Below are positions 14,703 to 23,614 of a stretch of DNA of 39,732 nucleotides, piece after piece. A program made the translations under genes and the position numbers. Each line of letters begins with the position of its first letter. Position 1 is the stretch's first letter. The notes below the pieces were generated by a model. That model was given only the letters and a program-made list of their open reading frames with translations, ran no database searches and was not told the origin of the DNA. Origin of the DNA: Bacteroidota bacterium (GTDB lineage Bacteria > Bacteroidota > Bacteroidia > Flavobacteriales > Weeksellaceae); the NCBI GenBank assembly GCA_023394415.1, contig JAEXAR010000004.1:1-39732 (forward strand), given 5' to 3'.

Positions 14703-17171
14703 ATGGAAAAGAAAACTAAAATCGTACAGGCCGAAAATCCTGATAACAATAATAAAACTCTATCAAAACCAAGGATTTTTTTTGGTTTGTTACTCATCTT
14801 TATAGCGTTGATATTTTTTCTTTCGTTTATTTCTTATTTACTTAATTGGAAAGCCGATCAAAGCCAAGCCGGAACTATGCTGGATAAAACCGTGAAATCA
14901 TCAAACCTGTTCGGTAAACTTGGTGATTGGTTGGGTAATTTATTCATTTTCGAAAGTATTGGCGTTGCAGCTTTTATTGTTGCCTTTCTGCTGTTTATGA
15001 TTGGAACTTTAGTCCTTAAGAAAAAATATTTTAAACCTTGGAAAACCATTGGGCATTCCCTATTTTTCATATGTTGGTTGCCTATTTTTCTGGGTGCTGT
15101 TACAAAAGGTGAAGGCGTTTTAAGTGGTGTTTACGGCTTTCAGGTTATGGACTTTATGGGGTCAATCATTGGTGAAATTGGGCTTTGGTTGGTTTTGGCT
15201 GCCAGTATTCTTTTATATTTCATTTTAGAATTTAATCTTCGTCCTAGTGCGGTAAGAAACAGATTGGATGAACTGAATGAAAACACCATCGGAAGAGTAA
15301 AAAATATGCTTCCAAGCTCTGAAAAGTTTGAAGCAGACGAAGAACTGGATAATTTGGCTAACGAAGGAAACGAACTTACAAAACAACCAGCTAAGAAAGA
15401 AACTATTGAAAATATAGCACCTAAAGAATTCCCAAAAGTTTCTGTTGCCAATGATCTGGAAACAATTTCTACTCCCAATAAAACTTCTTTTGAGGCTGAA
15501 GAACCAAAACCTGTAAGTCTTGATTTAAGTCCGGCTGCTGTTGCAAAAAACTTGCAGCCAGAAAACGATAACTTCGATTTTAAAGTTGAAGTTGCCCAAG
15601 AAATTGATGAACTGGATGAAGTGGACAAGAAATCAGCAGATTTGGTTAAAGAGCATGGTTTATATGATCACAAACTGGATTTGGCCAACTTTCAAATGCC
15701 AAAGATTGATTTATTGAAAGATTATGGCAACGAAGAGATTTCCATTAATAAAGAAGAACTTGAAGAAAATAAAAATCGTATTGTTGGACTTTTGAAAAAC
15801 TTCAATGTTGGAATTTCTGAAATTAAGGCAACCATAGGTCCTACTGTAACGCTTTACGAAATTGTACCGGAAGCCGGAATACGTGTTGCAGCCATCAAAA
15901 AACTTCAGGATGATATTGCACTGAACCTTTCTGCATTGGGAATTCGTATCATCGCACCAATGCCAGGCAAAGGAACCATTGGGATTGAAGTGCCAAGAAA
16001 AACACCAACAATGGTATCGATGAGAAGTGTTATTGCTTCACAGAAATTCCAAAATACAGAAATGGATTTACCGGTGGTTTTCGGAAAAACGATCTCCAAT
16101 GAAATTTTTATGGCCGATCTTGCAAAGATGCCACACTTATTAATGGCAGGTGCAACAGGACAAGGAAAATCAGTTGGGATAAATGCCATTCTTACTTCCC
16201 TACTTTACAAAAAACATCCTAGCGAACTGAAATTCGTAATGGTGGATCCAAAAAAAGTAGAACTTACGCTTTATTCTAAAATCGAAAGACATTATCTAGC
16301 AAAGTTGCCTGATTCTGAAGACGCTATCATTACCGACACTCATAAAGTTATCAACACACTGAACTCTCTTTGTGTAGAAATGGACACGCGCTATGAATTG
16401 CTTAAAAATGCTTTCTGCCGTACTATAAAAGAATACAACAAAAAATTCAGTGAAAGAAAGTTAAATCCTGAAAATGGTCACCGTTATTTGCCTTACATTG
16501 TTTTGGTAGTGGATGAGTTTGCAGATTTAATTATGACTGCAGGTAAAGAAGTAGAACATCCTATTGCAAGATTGGCACAATTGGCAAGAGCCGTTGGGAT
16601 TCACTTAATCGTAGCAACACAAAGACCTTCTGTAAACGTTATTACAGGTATGATTAAGGCTAATTTCCCAGCGAGAGCAGCTTTCCGTGTGATTTCTAGT
16701 GTAGATTCAAGAACGATTTTGGATTCTCCTGGTGCTGATCAATTAATTGGTAAAGGAGATATGCTTTATTTTAACGGAAACGAAATTATCCGTTTGCAAT
16801 GCGCCTTTGTTGATACGCCAGAAGTTGAAAAAATTGTTGATTATATTGGTGCTCAAAAAGGTTATTCATCAGCCTTCATTCTACCTGAAGCTCCTTCTGA
16901 AGAATCTTCAGGTACTGTTGGAGCTTTCGATCCCAATGAAAAAGATACTTTGTTTGAAGAAGCGGCAAGAATCGTGGTCTCTACACAGCAAGGTTCTACG
17001 TCAATGCTACAAAGACAATTAAAACTGGGATACAACAGAGCCGGAAGAATTATGGATCAGCTTGAAGCCAGCGGAATTGTAGGCGGTTTCAATGGTGCTA
17101 AAGCAAGAGAAGTTATGATTTCGGATTTAAACTCTTTGGAAGATTTTCTTCAAAATTTGAAAAACGGATAA
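14703..17171 (+). CDS. ftsK: DNA translocase FtsK
   Basis: 822 residues from the ATG at 14703; an in-frame TTG at 14685 is part of the -7 box. FtsK anchors at the division septum and pumps DNA to complete chromosome segregation and dimer resolution. The N-terminal 170 residues hold four transmembrane helices. A variable acidic linker (about 180-340) follows, then the alpha/beta motor with Walker A GATGQGKS (483-490) and Walker B VLVVDEFADL (D604-E605). The gamma winged-helix domain at the end (MLQRQLKLGYNRAGRIMDQLE) reads DNA polarity sequences. It is followed by lolA and an LPS permease on the same strand. Confidence 0.97.
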   Translation: MEKKTKIVQAENPDNNNKTLSKPRIFFGLLLIFIALIFFLSFISYLLNWKADQSQAGTMLDKTVKSSNLFGKLGDWLGNLFIFESIGVAAFIVAFLLFMIGTLVLKKKYFKPWKTIGHSLFFICWLPIFLGAVTKGEGVLSGVYGFQVMDFMGSIIGEIGLWLVLAASILLYFILEFNLRPSAVRNRLDELNENTIGRVKNMLPSSEKFEADEELDNLANEGNELTKQPAKKETIENIAPKEFPKVSVANDLETISTPNKTSFEAEEPKPVSLDLSPAAVAKNLQPENDNFDFKVEVAQEIDELDEVDKKSADLVKEHGLYDHKLDLANFQMPKIDLLKDYGNEEISINKEELEENKNRIVGLLKNFNVGISEIKATIGPTVTLYEIVPEAGIRVAAIKKLQDDIALNLSALGIRIIAPMPGKGTIGIEVPRKTPTMVSMRSVIASQKFQNTEMDLPVVFGKTISNEIFMADLAKMPHLLMAGATGQGKSVGINAILTSLLYKKHPSELKFVMVDPKKVELTLYSKIERHYLAKLPDSEDAIITDTHKVINTLNSLCVEMDTRYELLKNAFCRTIKEYNKKFSERKLNPENGHRYLPYIVLVVDEFADLIMTAGKEVEHPIARLAQLARAVGIHLIVATQRPSVNVITGMIKANFPARAAFRVISSVDSRTILDSPGADQLIGKGDMLYFNGNEIIRLQCAFVDTPEVEKIVDYIGAQKGYSSAFILPEAPSEESSGTVGAFDPNEKDTLFEEAARIVVSTQQGSTSMLQRQLKLGYNRAGRIMDQLEASGIVGGFNGAKAREVMISDLNSLEDFLQNLKNG

Positions 17172-17347
17172 ACTTACTATTCATCGTATTTTAACATCCT
17201 TTAATATTTCTTGGAACGCTTTTTGAAAATTAGTATCTGAAATTTTCAAACAGAAGTTTAATATCATTTATAAAATAGCTTTAGATTTAACTTCTGGCTG
17301 AATTTAAAATCAAAAATTAAGAAAAGTAGTAATAAAAAGAATTTAAA

Positions 17348-17995
17348 ATGAAATTAATGATTAAAAAATTATCAGTGGCAGCATTATCTTTCGGGATGGC
17401 AACTTTTGCTTTTGCACAGAAGGCTGATGCTAAATCTAAATCGATATTGGATGCAGTTTCTGCAAAATATAAAGCTAACAAAAACACATATTTCAAGTTT
17501 GCTTACGGAACTGGAGCTAATGGAAAAGTTTCTAAAACACAAACCGGAATTTTTTATACCACACCCACTCAATACAAATTGAAAATTATGGGTATTGAGC
17601 AAATTTTTGACGGTAAAAAAGTGTATAACATAAGTGCTGAAGATCAGGAAGTAACCATTGCTAAAGCAACCGGAAACGATATGATGTTCTCTCCTACTAA
17701 TTATCTTAATAGTTATAAGAAAGAATACAACACCAAATACATTGGAAAAAGAACAGTAAATGGTGTAAGCGCAGACTTAATAGAACTAACTCCGCTGAAA
17801 AATAACGGTATTAAAAATGTTTATATTTATGTGAACACGCCTAAAAACCAGTTGGTAAAAGTAGAACAATTCTCCACCAATAATGATATTGCGGTGATTT
17901 CAGTTGCAGATTACAGAACCAACCAGAATTTAGCTGCGGATATGTTCAAATTCAATAAAAATCAATACTCCAACTATATCATAACTGAACTATAA
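17348..17995 (+). CDS. lolA: LolA-like outer-membrane lipoprotein carrier
   Basis: 215 residues with a Sec signal peptide (hydrophobic core then AFA-QKADA, cleavage after about residue 23). The remainder fits the LolA fold: half-barrel strands such as GIFYTTPTQYKLKI, QIFDGKKVYNISAEDQEVTI, and the final VADYRTNQNLAADMFKFN. LolA ferries lipoproteins through the periplasm from the inner to the outer membrane. It lies 176 bp after ftsK with no promoter box of its own, so it may be co-transcribed. It has a good terminator at 18018-18047. The ftsK-lolA-lptFG order is a recurrent Bacteroidota arrangement. Confidence 0.9.
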   Translation: MKLMIKKLSVAALSFGMATFAFAQKADAKSKSILDAVSAKYKANKNTYFKFAYGTGANGKVSKTQTGIFYTTPTQYKLKIMGIEQIFDGKKVYNISAEDQEVTIAKATGNDMMFSPTNYLNSYKKEYNTKYIGKRTVNGVSADLIELTPLKNNGIKNVYIYVNTPKNQLVKVEQFSTNNDIAVISVADYRTNQNLAADMFKFNKNQYSNYIITEL

Positions 17996-18017
17996 AATTC
18001 AGTTCCAATTAGTGAAG

Positions 18018-18047
18018 GTCACAAAGCATAAAACTTTGTGACTTTTT
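18018..18047 (+). terminator. Terminator of lolA
   Basis: A 9-bp perfect stem GTCACAAAG / CTTTGTGAC has a 7-nt loop followed by TTTTTCTTT. The T-rich tail runs into the -7 box of the next gene at 18051-18058. Confidence 0.85.
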
Positions 18048-18050
18048 CTT

Positions 18051-18058
18051 TATTTTTG
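18051..18058 (+). promoter_or_regulatory. -7 box of the LptF/LptG permease gene
   Basis: TATTTTTG ends 5 bp before the ATG at 18064. If the box is used, the transcript would begin almost at the start codon (leaderless or nearly so). Confidence 0.55.
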
Positions 18059-18063
18059 CGCCA

Positions 18064-19518
18064 ATGAAAATCTTAGACCGCTATATCATCAAAACATTTT
18101 TTGGACCGTTTCTGTTCATTTTCAGCGTTCTTTTTTTCATATTTATCGTAAATATCATCTGGATTCAGATGGCGCAATTTGTTGGTAAAGGTCTCACCTA
18201 CTGGGAAATAACAAAGTTGCTTTTCTATATGGGTGTAAGTGTGGTTGCTATGGTGATGCCACTCACAATCTTGCTTTCTTCCATTATGACATTCGGTGAA
18301 TTTGGAGAACGTTATGAGCTTGCTGCGATGAAGGCTGCCGGTATTTCGCTTACCAGAGTGATGATGCCACTTTTTATCGTTACCACCATTCTTGCCACTA
18401 TTCTCTTTTTCTTTCAGAATAATATTACTCCCGATTTTCAGCGTAAAGCAAAAAATATGCTTTACAATATTGCAGCTACCAAACCTGCATTGAACTTTAC
18501 TCCAGGACAGTTTATCAACCAGATACCAGGATATGCCGTAAAATTTGATAAAATTGAAGGTGAAGGTGGGGAAAAAGTTGAAGGCGTTTTCATCCACAAA
18601 ACCAGCAATGTTTATGAAAATCAGCAGGCTGTAGTTGCTAAGAGCGGAAGTATTGTTCCTGCAAGTGATAAAAATTATCTTAAACTCCTTCTGTATAATG
18701 GCTATGTATTTGAAGACGATTATAAGAACAAAGATTACAACCAAAGGTTAAAACAACCGAACCAATCCGTAAAGTTTGATACATTGGTATTGCATTTTGA
18801 TGTAAGTGAACTGATTAATAAAGCGATTGAAAAGGAGCAAATTACTGATGATTATCGTTTCAAGACGTATAACCAAATCAACAAAACCATTGTAAAAACC
18901 AAAAAAGACAATGATGAAGTGATGAAAGGTCTTGGAACATCTATGGTAAGCAATGCCAATAACTATATTAATGTAATTGAAGCCTCCAAAGAACAACCTA
19001 AAAAGATTGTTCCGCAGTATAAAATAGATACTTTAAAAAAACAGAAAAAACTGGATGTTCTATATTCTGCCTACAATAAAATTGAAGCCCAGAAAAATGA
19101 ACTTTCAACAAAAGAGGAGCAAATAAAAGGAGTGGTAAAACACTACAACAAAATGGTAATGTACCAGCAAAGAATTTTTGCTTATTCTTTTACCTGTATC
19201 ATTTTCTTTCTAATTGGAGCCAGTTTGGGAAGCATCATCCGTAAAGGAGGTATGGGATTACCTGTGGTGATTGCCATCATCATTTTCATTATTTTTTATG
19301 TCATGAATCTTACGGTTGAAAACCTCTCTTGGAAAGGAAAAATGAATCCTTATCTCGCTGCTTGGTTACCAAATATGATTTTGTTTCCTTTCGGCGTTTG
19401 GCTTACAATGAAAGCCTTTAGCGATTCCCAATTATTTGATATTGAAAAATACCGTGCTTTGTTCAAACCAATCATCGAGAAGTTCCAAAAACCTAAAGAA
19501 CATGCAAGGTATCAGTAA
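18064..19518 (+). CDS. LptF/LptG (YjgP/YjgQ) family permease
   Basis: 484 residues. LptF and LptG form the membrane part of the LptB2FG ABC transporter that extracts lipopolysaccharide from the inner membrane. Three N-terminal transmembrane segments are visible (MKILDRYIIKTFFGPFLFIFSVL; MGVSVVAMVMPLTILLSSIMTFG; ITRVMMPLFIVTTILATILFFF). A periplasmic beta-jellyroll with a long charged helical insertion (about 225-360) follows, then three C-terminal helices (YSFTCIIFFLIGASLGSIIRKGGMGLP onward). The conserved MTFGEFGERYELAAMKAAGIS is the coupling-helix region. I do not assign F or G. Its terminator is shared with frr. Confidence 0.92.
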   Translation: MKILDRYIIKTFFGPFLFIFSVLFFIFIVNIIWIQMAQFVGKGLTYWEITKLLFYMGVSVVAMVMPLTILLSSIMTFGEFGERYELAAMKAAGISLTRVMMPLFIVTTILATILFFFQNNITPDFQRKAKNMLYNIAATKPALNFTPGQFINQIPGYAVKFDKIEGEGGEKVEGVFIHKTSNVYENQQAVVAKSGSIVPASDKNYLKLLLYNGYVFEDDYKNKDYNQRLKQPNQSVKFDTLVLHFDVSELINKAIEKEQITDDYRFKTYNQINKTIVKTKKDNDEVMKGLGTSMVSNANNYINVIEASKEQPKKIVPQYKIDTLKKQKKLDVLYSAYNKIEAQKNELSTKEEQIKGVVKHYNKMVMYQQRIFAYSFTCIIFFLIGASLGSIIRKGGMGLPVVIAIIIFIIFYVMNLTVENLSWKGKMNPYLAAWLPNMILFPFGVWLTMKAFSDSQLFDIEKYRALFKPIIEKFQKPKEHARYQ

Positions 19519-19519
19519 T

Positions 19520-19551
19520 AAAAAAGATTCAGAACATTCTGAATCTTTTTT
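19520..19551. terminator. Bidirectional terminator between the LptF/G permease gene and frr
   Basis: AAAAAAGATTCAGAA and TTCTGAATCTTTTTT form 15-bp arms around CA between two convergent genes. Each direction ends in a U-run. Confidence 0.88.
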
Positions 19552-19572
19552 GTTTTATAATTTCACGAAAGA

Positions 19573-20127
19573 TTAAACTTTCATAATATCTGCTTCTTTC
19601 AGTTTCACGTGTTCATCTACATTTTTCACGTATTTATCTGTTAAATCCTGAATAGAGGCTTCCATATCTTTAATCATATCTTCAGAAACGCCTTCCAGTT
19701 TTTTAAGTTCTTTCATACCGTCGTGTCTTGCATTTCTTAAAGTCACTTTGGTTTGCTCACCTTCGGCTTTTGCCTGTTTTGCAAGATCTCTACGTCTTTC
19801 TTCTGTTAAAGGTGGCACGTTTAGGATGATGTTATCCCCATTATTAGAAGGCGCAAAACCTAAATTTGAGTTGATGATGGCCTTTTCAATAGCGTTAATA
19901 GCGGTTCTGTCCCAAGGTTGAATAGAAATCGTCATCGCATCCGGAACGGAAACATTTGCAACTTGGTTAATCGGTGTTAATGCTCCGTAATATTCTACCA
20001 TTACATCTTGTACCATTGTTGTAGATGCTCTTCCTGCACGTATTTTTTGGAAAGCATGATCAAGGTGCTTCATTGCAGCATCCATTTCTTGCTTTACCGT
20101 TTCTATTATTAAATCTAAATCTTCCAT
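19573..20127 (-). CDS. frr: Ribosome recycling factor
   Basis: 184 residues, the normal length. RRF splits the post-termination ribosome together with EF-G. The signature FQKIRAGRASTTMVQDVMVEYYGA is at about residues 26-49, with PLTEERRRDLAKQAK in the second helical stretch. It lies 47 bp after pyrH on the same strand; the pyrH-frr pair is conserved across bacteria. Confidence 0.97.
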   Translation of the reverse strand: MEDLDLIIETVKQEMDAAMKHLDHAFQKIRAGRASTTMVQDVMVEYYGALTPINQVANVSVPDAMTISIQPWDRTAINAIEKAIINSNLGFAPSNNGDNIILNVPPLTEERRRDLAKQAKAEGEQTKVTLRNARHDGMKELKKLEGVSEDMIKDMEASIQDLTDKYVKNVDEHVKLKEADIMKV

Positions 20128-20174
20128 TATTTTATTATTGATGTTTTTAAATTTATTTTATAATTGAATTAATC

Positions 20175-20879
20175 TTAATTAACCAAAGTTCCCACTTGTT
20201 CTCCCTGAACGATTTTTAGAAGATTGTCTTCTTTATTCATATCAAAAACGATAATCGGAAGTTTGTTTTCGTGGCTTAATGTAAACGCCGTCATATCCAT
20301 TACTTTAAGGTTCTTCTCAAACACTTCATCAAAAGATAATGAATTGAATTTTACTGCATTTTCATTTTTTTCAGGATCACTATCGTAGATACCGTCTACT
20401 CTTGTCCCTTTCAAGATAACATCTGCACCAATTTCAATAGCTCTCAATGTTGCAGCAGTATCGGTAGTGAAATAAGGATTTCCGGTTCCTGCACCAAAAA
20501 TAACAACTCTACTCTTTTCTAAATGTCTTGTTGCTCTTCTTTTAATGAAAGGTTCTGCAACTTTATCCATTTCGATAGCACTTTGTAATCTGGTATAAAT
20601 TCCTAAATTTTCTAAAGCACCTTGCAATGCCATACCGTTGATTACTGTAGCAAGCATTCCCATATAATCACCCTGTACTCTGTCCATACCATTTGCTGCA
20701 CCGGATAAACCTCTGAAAATATTTCCTCCTCCTATCACAATAGCAACTTGACATCCCAAATCCACTACTTTTTTTATTTCTTCAGCGTATTCTTTCAGCC
20801 TGTCGTTATCAATCCCGTATTGTCTGCTTCCCATTAGTGCTTCTCCGCTTAGCTTCAGAAGGATTCTTTTATATTTCAT
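20175..20879 (-). CDS. pyrH: Uridylate kinase
   Basis: 234 residues. PyrH phosphorylates UMP to UDP for pyrimidine nucleotide synthesis and is usually controlled by GTP and UTP. The amino-acid kinase fold is clear: RILLKLSGEAL at the start, VAIVIGGGNIFRG for the phosphate loop, DYMGMLATVINGMAL for UMP binding, GAGTGNPYFTTDTAA, and VILKGTRVDGIYDSDP. The start is the only ATG before the family N-terminus. The promoter box is at 20903-20910 and frr follows. Confidence 0.98.
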   Translation of the reverse strand: MKYKRILLKLSGEALMGSRQYGIDNDRLKEYAEEIKKVVDLGCQVAIVIGGGNIFRGLSGAANGMDRVQGDYMGMLATVINGMALQGALENLGIYTRLQSAIEMDKVAEPFIKRRATRHLEKSRVVIFGAGTGNPYFTTDTAATLRAIEIGADVILKGTRVDGIYDSDPEKNENAVKFNSLSFDEVFEKNLKVMDMTAFTLSHENKLPIIVFDMNKEDNLLKIVQGEQVGTLVN

Positions 20880-20902
20880 TTAATGTTAAATTTAAGGTTT
20901 TG

Positions 20903-20910
20903 CAAATATA
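20903..20910 (-). promoter_or_regulatory. -7 box of pyrH-frr
   Basis: The minus strand reads TATATTTG, 23 bp upstream of the pyrH ATG. Confidence 0.55.
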
Positions 20911-20981
20911 ATGAAATGTCGATAATTTCGTTAATACAAATAAATTTAGCTTCTAATTTTTAAACCAATTTTAAAATAAGT

Positions 20982-20989
20982 TATTTTTG
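20982..20989 (+). promoter_or_regulatory. -7 box of porQ
   Basis: TATTTTTG lies 12 bp before the ATG at 21002. Its last three bases are an in-frame TTG that can be mistaken for the start. Confidence 0.6.
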
Positions 20990-21001
20990 CATCGTATATT
21001 T

Positions 21002-22006
21002 ATGAAACGTCAATCACTTTTTGCTTTTTCTTCACTGCTTGCGTCGCTGTTTCTGTCTGCACAGAACGGAGCAAACGTGTATCCGTTTCTTAATACGCCG
21101 GTATCCGCAAGACAAGCTGCTTTGGGAGGTGATGCCATTTCGGTTAGGGATTATGATGTGAATTTTTTAGCAGCAAACCCATCCCTGAATAATATAGACA
21201 TGGAAGACAGAATAGGGATTAATTTTGCTTCTTACCTTGCAGATTCCAAATACGGAACCATTAGTTATGCTAAAGATTTAGGCTATGGACATCTTATATC
21301 TGCTCATGCTAAATATATGGACTACGGAAATATGCCAAGAACTGATGAGAGTTCCCAAATTAATGGTGAATTTTCTGCTATGGATGCTTCTGTAGGTGTT
21401 GGTTATGCATATCAGTTTGAAGAAGACTGGACTGTTGGTGGAAACTTAAATTTTGTGACTTCCAAAATTGATAATTATACATCAATGGCAGTGGCTGCAA
21501 CTGGTGGAGTTACCTACCATGTGAAAAAACACAAGGAAACCGTTTCATTGGTAGCACGTAATTTTGGTTATCAGTTTAAAACCTACAACGGAACGCGTGA
21601 AACTTTACCTTTAAAAATCGATTTGGGTTATACCAAAATTCTAGATCAGTTTCCTATTGCGGTTACGGTTACAGCACACGATTTGCAAAAATTTGATATT
21701 TCGTCCGATTACAATAACAATGGGCAGGAAGTTCGATTTTTAAGAAAAGTATTCGATCATTTTTCGTTTGGGGCAGAACTTTTTCCGGAGGATTCCTTCA
21801 ACATCAGATTAGGATATAATGTAAAACGCGGTAATGAAATGGCAGTATTGGATCAAAGGAGTTTTGCAGGACTTTCAGCAGGATTTGGAGTAAAGATTTC
21901 ATCATTCAGATTCGATTATGCACACGTTAGATATCACAATGCATCAAATATGAATATGATAGGACTAACTATGGATTTAATTGAAATAGGTGGAAACAGA
22001 AGATAA
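21002..22006 (+). CDS. porQ: Type IX secretion system protein PorQ
   Basis: 334 residues from the ATG at 21002, which gives a normal Sec signal peptide (KRQSLFAFSSLLASLFLSAQ). The upstream TTG would put five extra residues in front of it and sits in the -7 box. The mature part is a PorV/PorQ-type outer-membrane beta barrel. It starts FLNTPVSARQAALGGDAISVRDYDVNFLAANPSL, a conserved family region, and ends with barrel strands. PorQ is a T9SS component that acts with PorV-type shuttle barrels and the PorZ/PorU attachment complex on secreted CTD proteins. cmk follows 4 bp later, a pairing common in Bacteroidota. A candidate T9SS cargo is at 31561-32904. Confidence 0.9.
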   Translation: MKRQSLFAFSSLLASLFLSAQNGANVYPFLNTPVSARQAALGGDAISVRDYDVNFLAANPSLNNIDMEDRIGINFASYLADSKYGTISYAKDLGYGHLISAHAKYMDYGNMPRTDESSQINGEFSAMDASVGVGYAYQFEEDWTVGGNLNFVTSKIDNYTSMAVAATGGVTYHVKKHKETVSLVARNFGYQFKTYNGTRETLPLKIDLGYTKILDQFPIAVTVTAHDLQKFDISSDYNNNGQEVRFLRKVFDHFSFGAELFPEDSFNIRLGYNVKRGNEMAVLDQRSFAGLSAGFGVKISSFRFDYAHVRYHNASNMNMIGLTMDLIEIGGNRR

Positions 22007-22010
22007 AATT

Positions 22011-22688
22011 ATGAGAAAAAAACCGGTGATTGCAATTGATGGGTACTCATCTACAGGAAAAAGTTCTATTTCTAAAGCTATAGCGAAGAAATTGGGATTA
22101 ATTCATATGGATACAGGCGCATTGTACAGAGGAATTACCTACTATGCATTGCAAAACTGTCTTAAAGATGACAAAACTATCGATACCCTTTCTCTATTTG
22201 TTGATTTAGAAAAAGTTCAACTTGAATTTAAAGACATAAATGGTGAACTGGAACTTTACTTAAACGGAAATAATGTCTCCAAAGAAATTAGACTACCCGA
22301 AGTTTCAGATAATGTAAGCTTTATTGCAAAGCAAGCTGAAGTAAGACAATTTTTGCTGCATACTCAACGCTCTATTGCTGCAAATGGTGGAGTTATTATG
22401 GATGGTCGTGATATTGGAACCACTGTACTCCCCAATGCAGATTATAAATTTTTCCTTACTGCAAGCGTAGGTGAAAGAACACGTCGTAGATACAAAGAAC
22501 TCACCGAAATGGGAGAAATGACAGACGAAAATTCCGTAAAAGAAAATCTAATTAAAAGAGACAGAATAGACAGCGAAAGAGAAGTGTCTCCCTTAAAGCA
22601 GGCAGAGGATGCTGTTTTAATTGATAACACTACCATCAATAAAGAACAAACTATTGATCTTATTCTCTCTTATATAAAACCTTTTTAA
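22011..22688 (+). CDS. cmk: (d)CMP kinase
   Basis: 225 residues from the ATG at 22011; a GTG seven codons upstream would overlap the porQ end and is less likely. The enzyme phosphorylates CMP and dCMP using ATP. Visible motifs are the P-loop IDGYSSTGKSSISK, MDTGALYRGITY, GGVIMDGRDIGTTVLPNADYKFFLTAS, and the lid Arg pattern RTRRRYKEL. It follows porQ by 4 bp and is almost certainly co-transcribed with it. Confidence 0.96.
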   Translation: MRKKPVIAIDGYSSTGKSSISKAIAKKLGLIHMDTGALYRGITYYALQNCLKDDKTIDTLSLFVDLEKVQLEFKDINGELELYLNGNNVSKEIRLPEVSDNVSFIAKQAEVRQFLLHTQRSIAANGGVIMDGRDIGTTVLPNADYKFFLTASVGERTRRRYKELTEMGEMTDENSVKENLIKRDRIDSEREVSPLKQAEDAVLIDNTTINKEQTIDLILSYIKPF

Positions 22689-22753
22689 AGACTTTTCAAA
22701 ATCTTTTCAAAATTCCCATTTTAACATAAGTTTAATAGTCTGTATTAGGCTAT

Positions 22754-22770
22754 TTGGCACTTTTGTTGTA
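22754..22770 (+). promoter_or_regulatory. Sigma-54-like promoter of the YtxH gene
   Basis: TTGGCAC-N5-TTGTA matches the sigma-54 -24/-12 consensus TTGGCAC-N5-TTGCA with correct spacing (GG and the -12 G are 12 bases apart) and a single deviation (GC to GT). The predicted start is about 40 bp before the ATG at 22822. No TAnnTTTG box competes in this interval. This is a single-site match by eye. Confidence 0.55.
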
Positions 22771-22821
22771 ACTTTATTAGAGTAAAAATTCAGTAAAATT
22801 TAACTTTTAAAAATAAATAAA

Positions 22822-23205
22822 ATGTCAAAAAAAGGTAACAAAAATGCAGGTGCAGTATTAGCCGGCTTATTAGCAGGTGCTGCTGCAGGAGTGGTTTTGG
22901 GAATGCTTTATGCTCCGGAAGAAGGTAAAGAAACAAGAAAAAAAATCAAGGAGAAAGCAGATGATTTAGCAAACCAAGCTAAAGATCAATATGGTAAAAC
23001 TGCTGAAAAAGTAAAAGAACAGTACGGTCAAGTTTCTGAAAAAGTAAAAGACCAATACAGCAATATCACATCACAGGTAAAAGAAACTACGGGTAAAATG
23101 GTATCTTCTGTAAAAGAAGGTTACGACAAATATAAAAATCAAGCTGCAAACACTGTAGCTGAAGTTTCTAAAGATATTGAAACAGAATTAGACGGGCTTA
23201 AATAA
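22822..23205 (+). CDS. YtxH-domain protein with 11-residue repeats
   Basis: 127 residues. The N-terminus has one hydrophobic glycine/alanine-rich transmembrane segment (about 9-31, GAVLAGLLAGAAAGVVLGMLYAPEEG) typical of YtxH proteins. The rest is a long charged amphipathic helix. Residues 43-108 are six consecutive 11-residue repeats beginning with Lys and closing in a small hydrophobic residue (for example KDQYGKTAEKV, KEQYGQVSEKV, KDQYSNITSQV). The pattern resembles group-3 LEA or apolipoprotein-type repeats. YtxH proteins are generally linked to stress, but a molecular function is not known. A sigma-54-like promoter lies upstream and a terminator downstream. Confidence 0.85.
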   Translation: MSKKGNKNAGAVLAGLLAGAAAGVVLGMLYAPEEGKETRKKIKEKADDLANQAKDQYGKTAEKVKEQYGQVSEKVKDQYSNITSQVKETTGKMVSSVKEGYDKYKNQAANTVAEVSKDIETELDGLK

Positions 23206-23242
23206 TTTCGCCTTTTATAATTTTAATTCAATTTTACTGAAG

Positions 23243-23273
23243 GGAAACTTAATTTCTTAAGTTTCCTTTTTTT
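23243..23273 (+). terminator. Terminator of the YtxH gene
   Basis: GGAAACTTAA / TTAAGTTTCC forms a 10-bp stem with loop TTTC, followed by seven T. Read-through into the holin-like gene 31 bp later is possible. Confidence 0.8.
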
Positions 23274-23303
23274 GTAATTCACCAAAATTTTTTAAAAATT
23301 CCT

Positions 23304-23612
23304 ATGATAGATATTGTTAAAGAGTACGGAAAGAAACGTCTTGACCTGCTTAAAATGGAAGCAGCAGAAAAATCATCAATAGGAGCAGGCACAGCAACTT
23401 TTATTATTCTTGCCGTTATTGCTGCACTATTTTTTATATTTTTGCTTAATATTGGTTTAGGACTTCTGATTGGTCACTTATTAGGGAATTATGCCTATGG
23501 CGTTCTCATAATGGCAGGATTTTATCTTCTGATACTCATTATTCTTTTTATCGCCAGAAAAAGCATTACCAATAATGTTGCAAACCGTATTATTAAAGCC
23601 ATTAACGATTAA
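23304..23612 (+). CDS. Holin-like membrane protein (Phage_holin_3_6 family)
   Basis: 102 residues. A short amphipathic N-terminus (MIDIVKEYGKKRLDLLKMEAAEK) is followed by two strongly hydrophobic segments (about 30-60 and 64-87) and a basic tail. This matches the Actinobacterial-holin-like family that is widespread as a chromosomal gene next to YtxH and other stress genes; it is not a sign of a prophage here. Its role is not established. The next gene starts 2 bp after its stop, so the two form one operon. Confidence 0.8.
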   Translation: MIDIVKEYGKKRLDLLKMEAAEKSSIGAGTATFIILAVIAALFFIFLLNIGLGLLIGHLLGNYAYGVLIMAGFYLLILIILFIARKSITNNVANRIIKAIND

Positions 23613-23614
23613 TT

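Noticed and set aside
18073..18744. 223-codon minus-strand frame opposite the LptF/G gene
   Set aside because: It has His/Asn/Lys-rich low-quality content and lies entirely within a recognised gene.
23304..23612. Prophage indicated by a holin-like protein
   Set aside because: No other phage genes. This holin-like family is common as a chromosomal gene next to YtxH.
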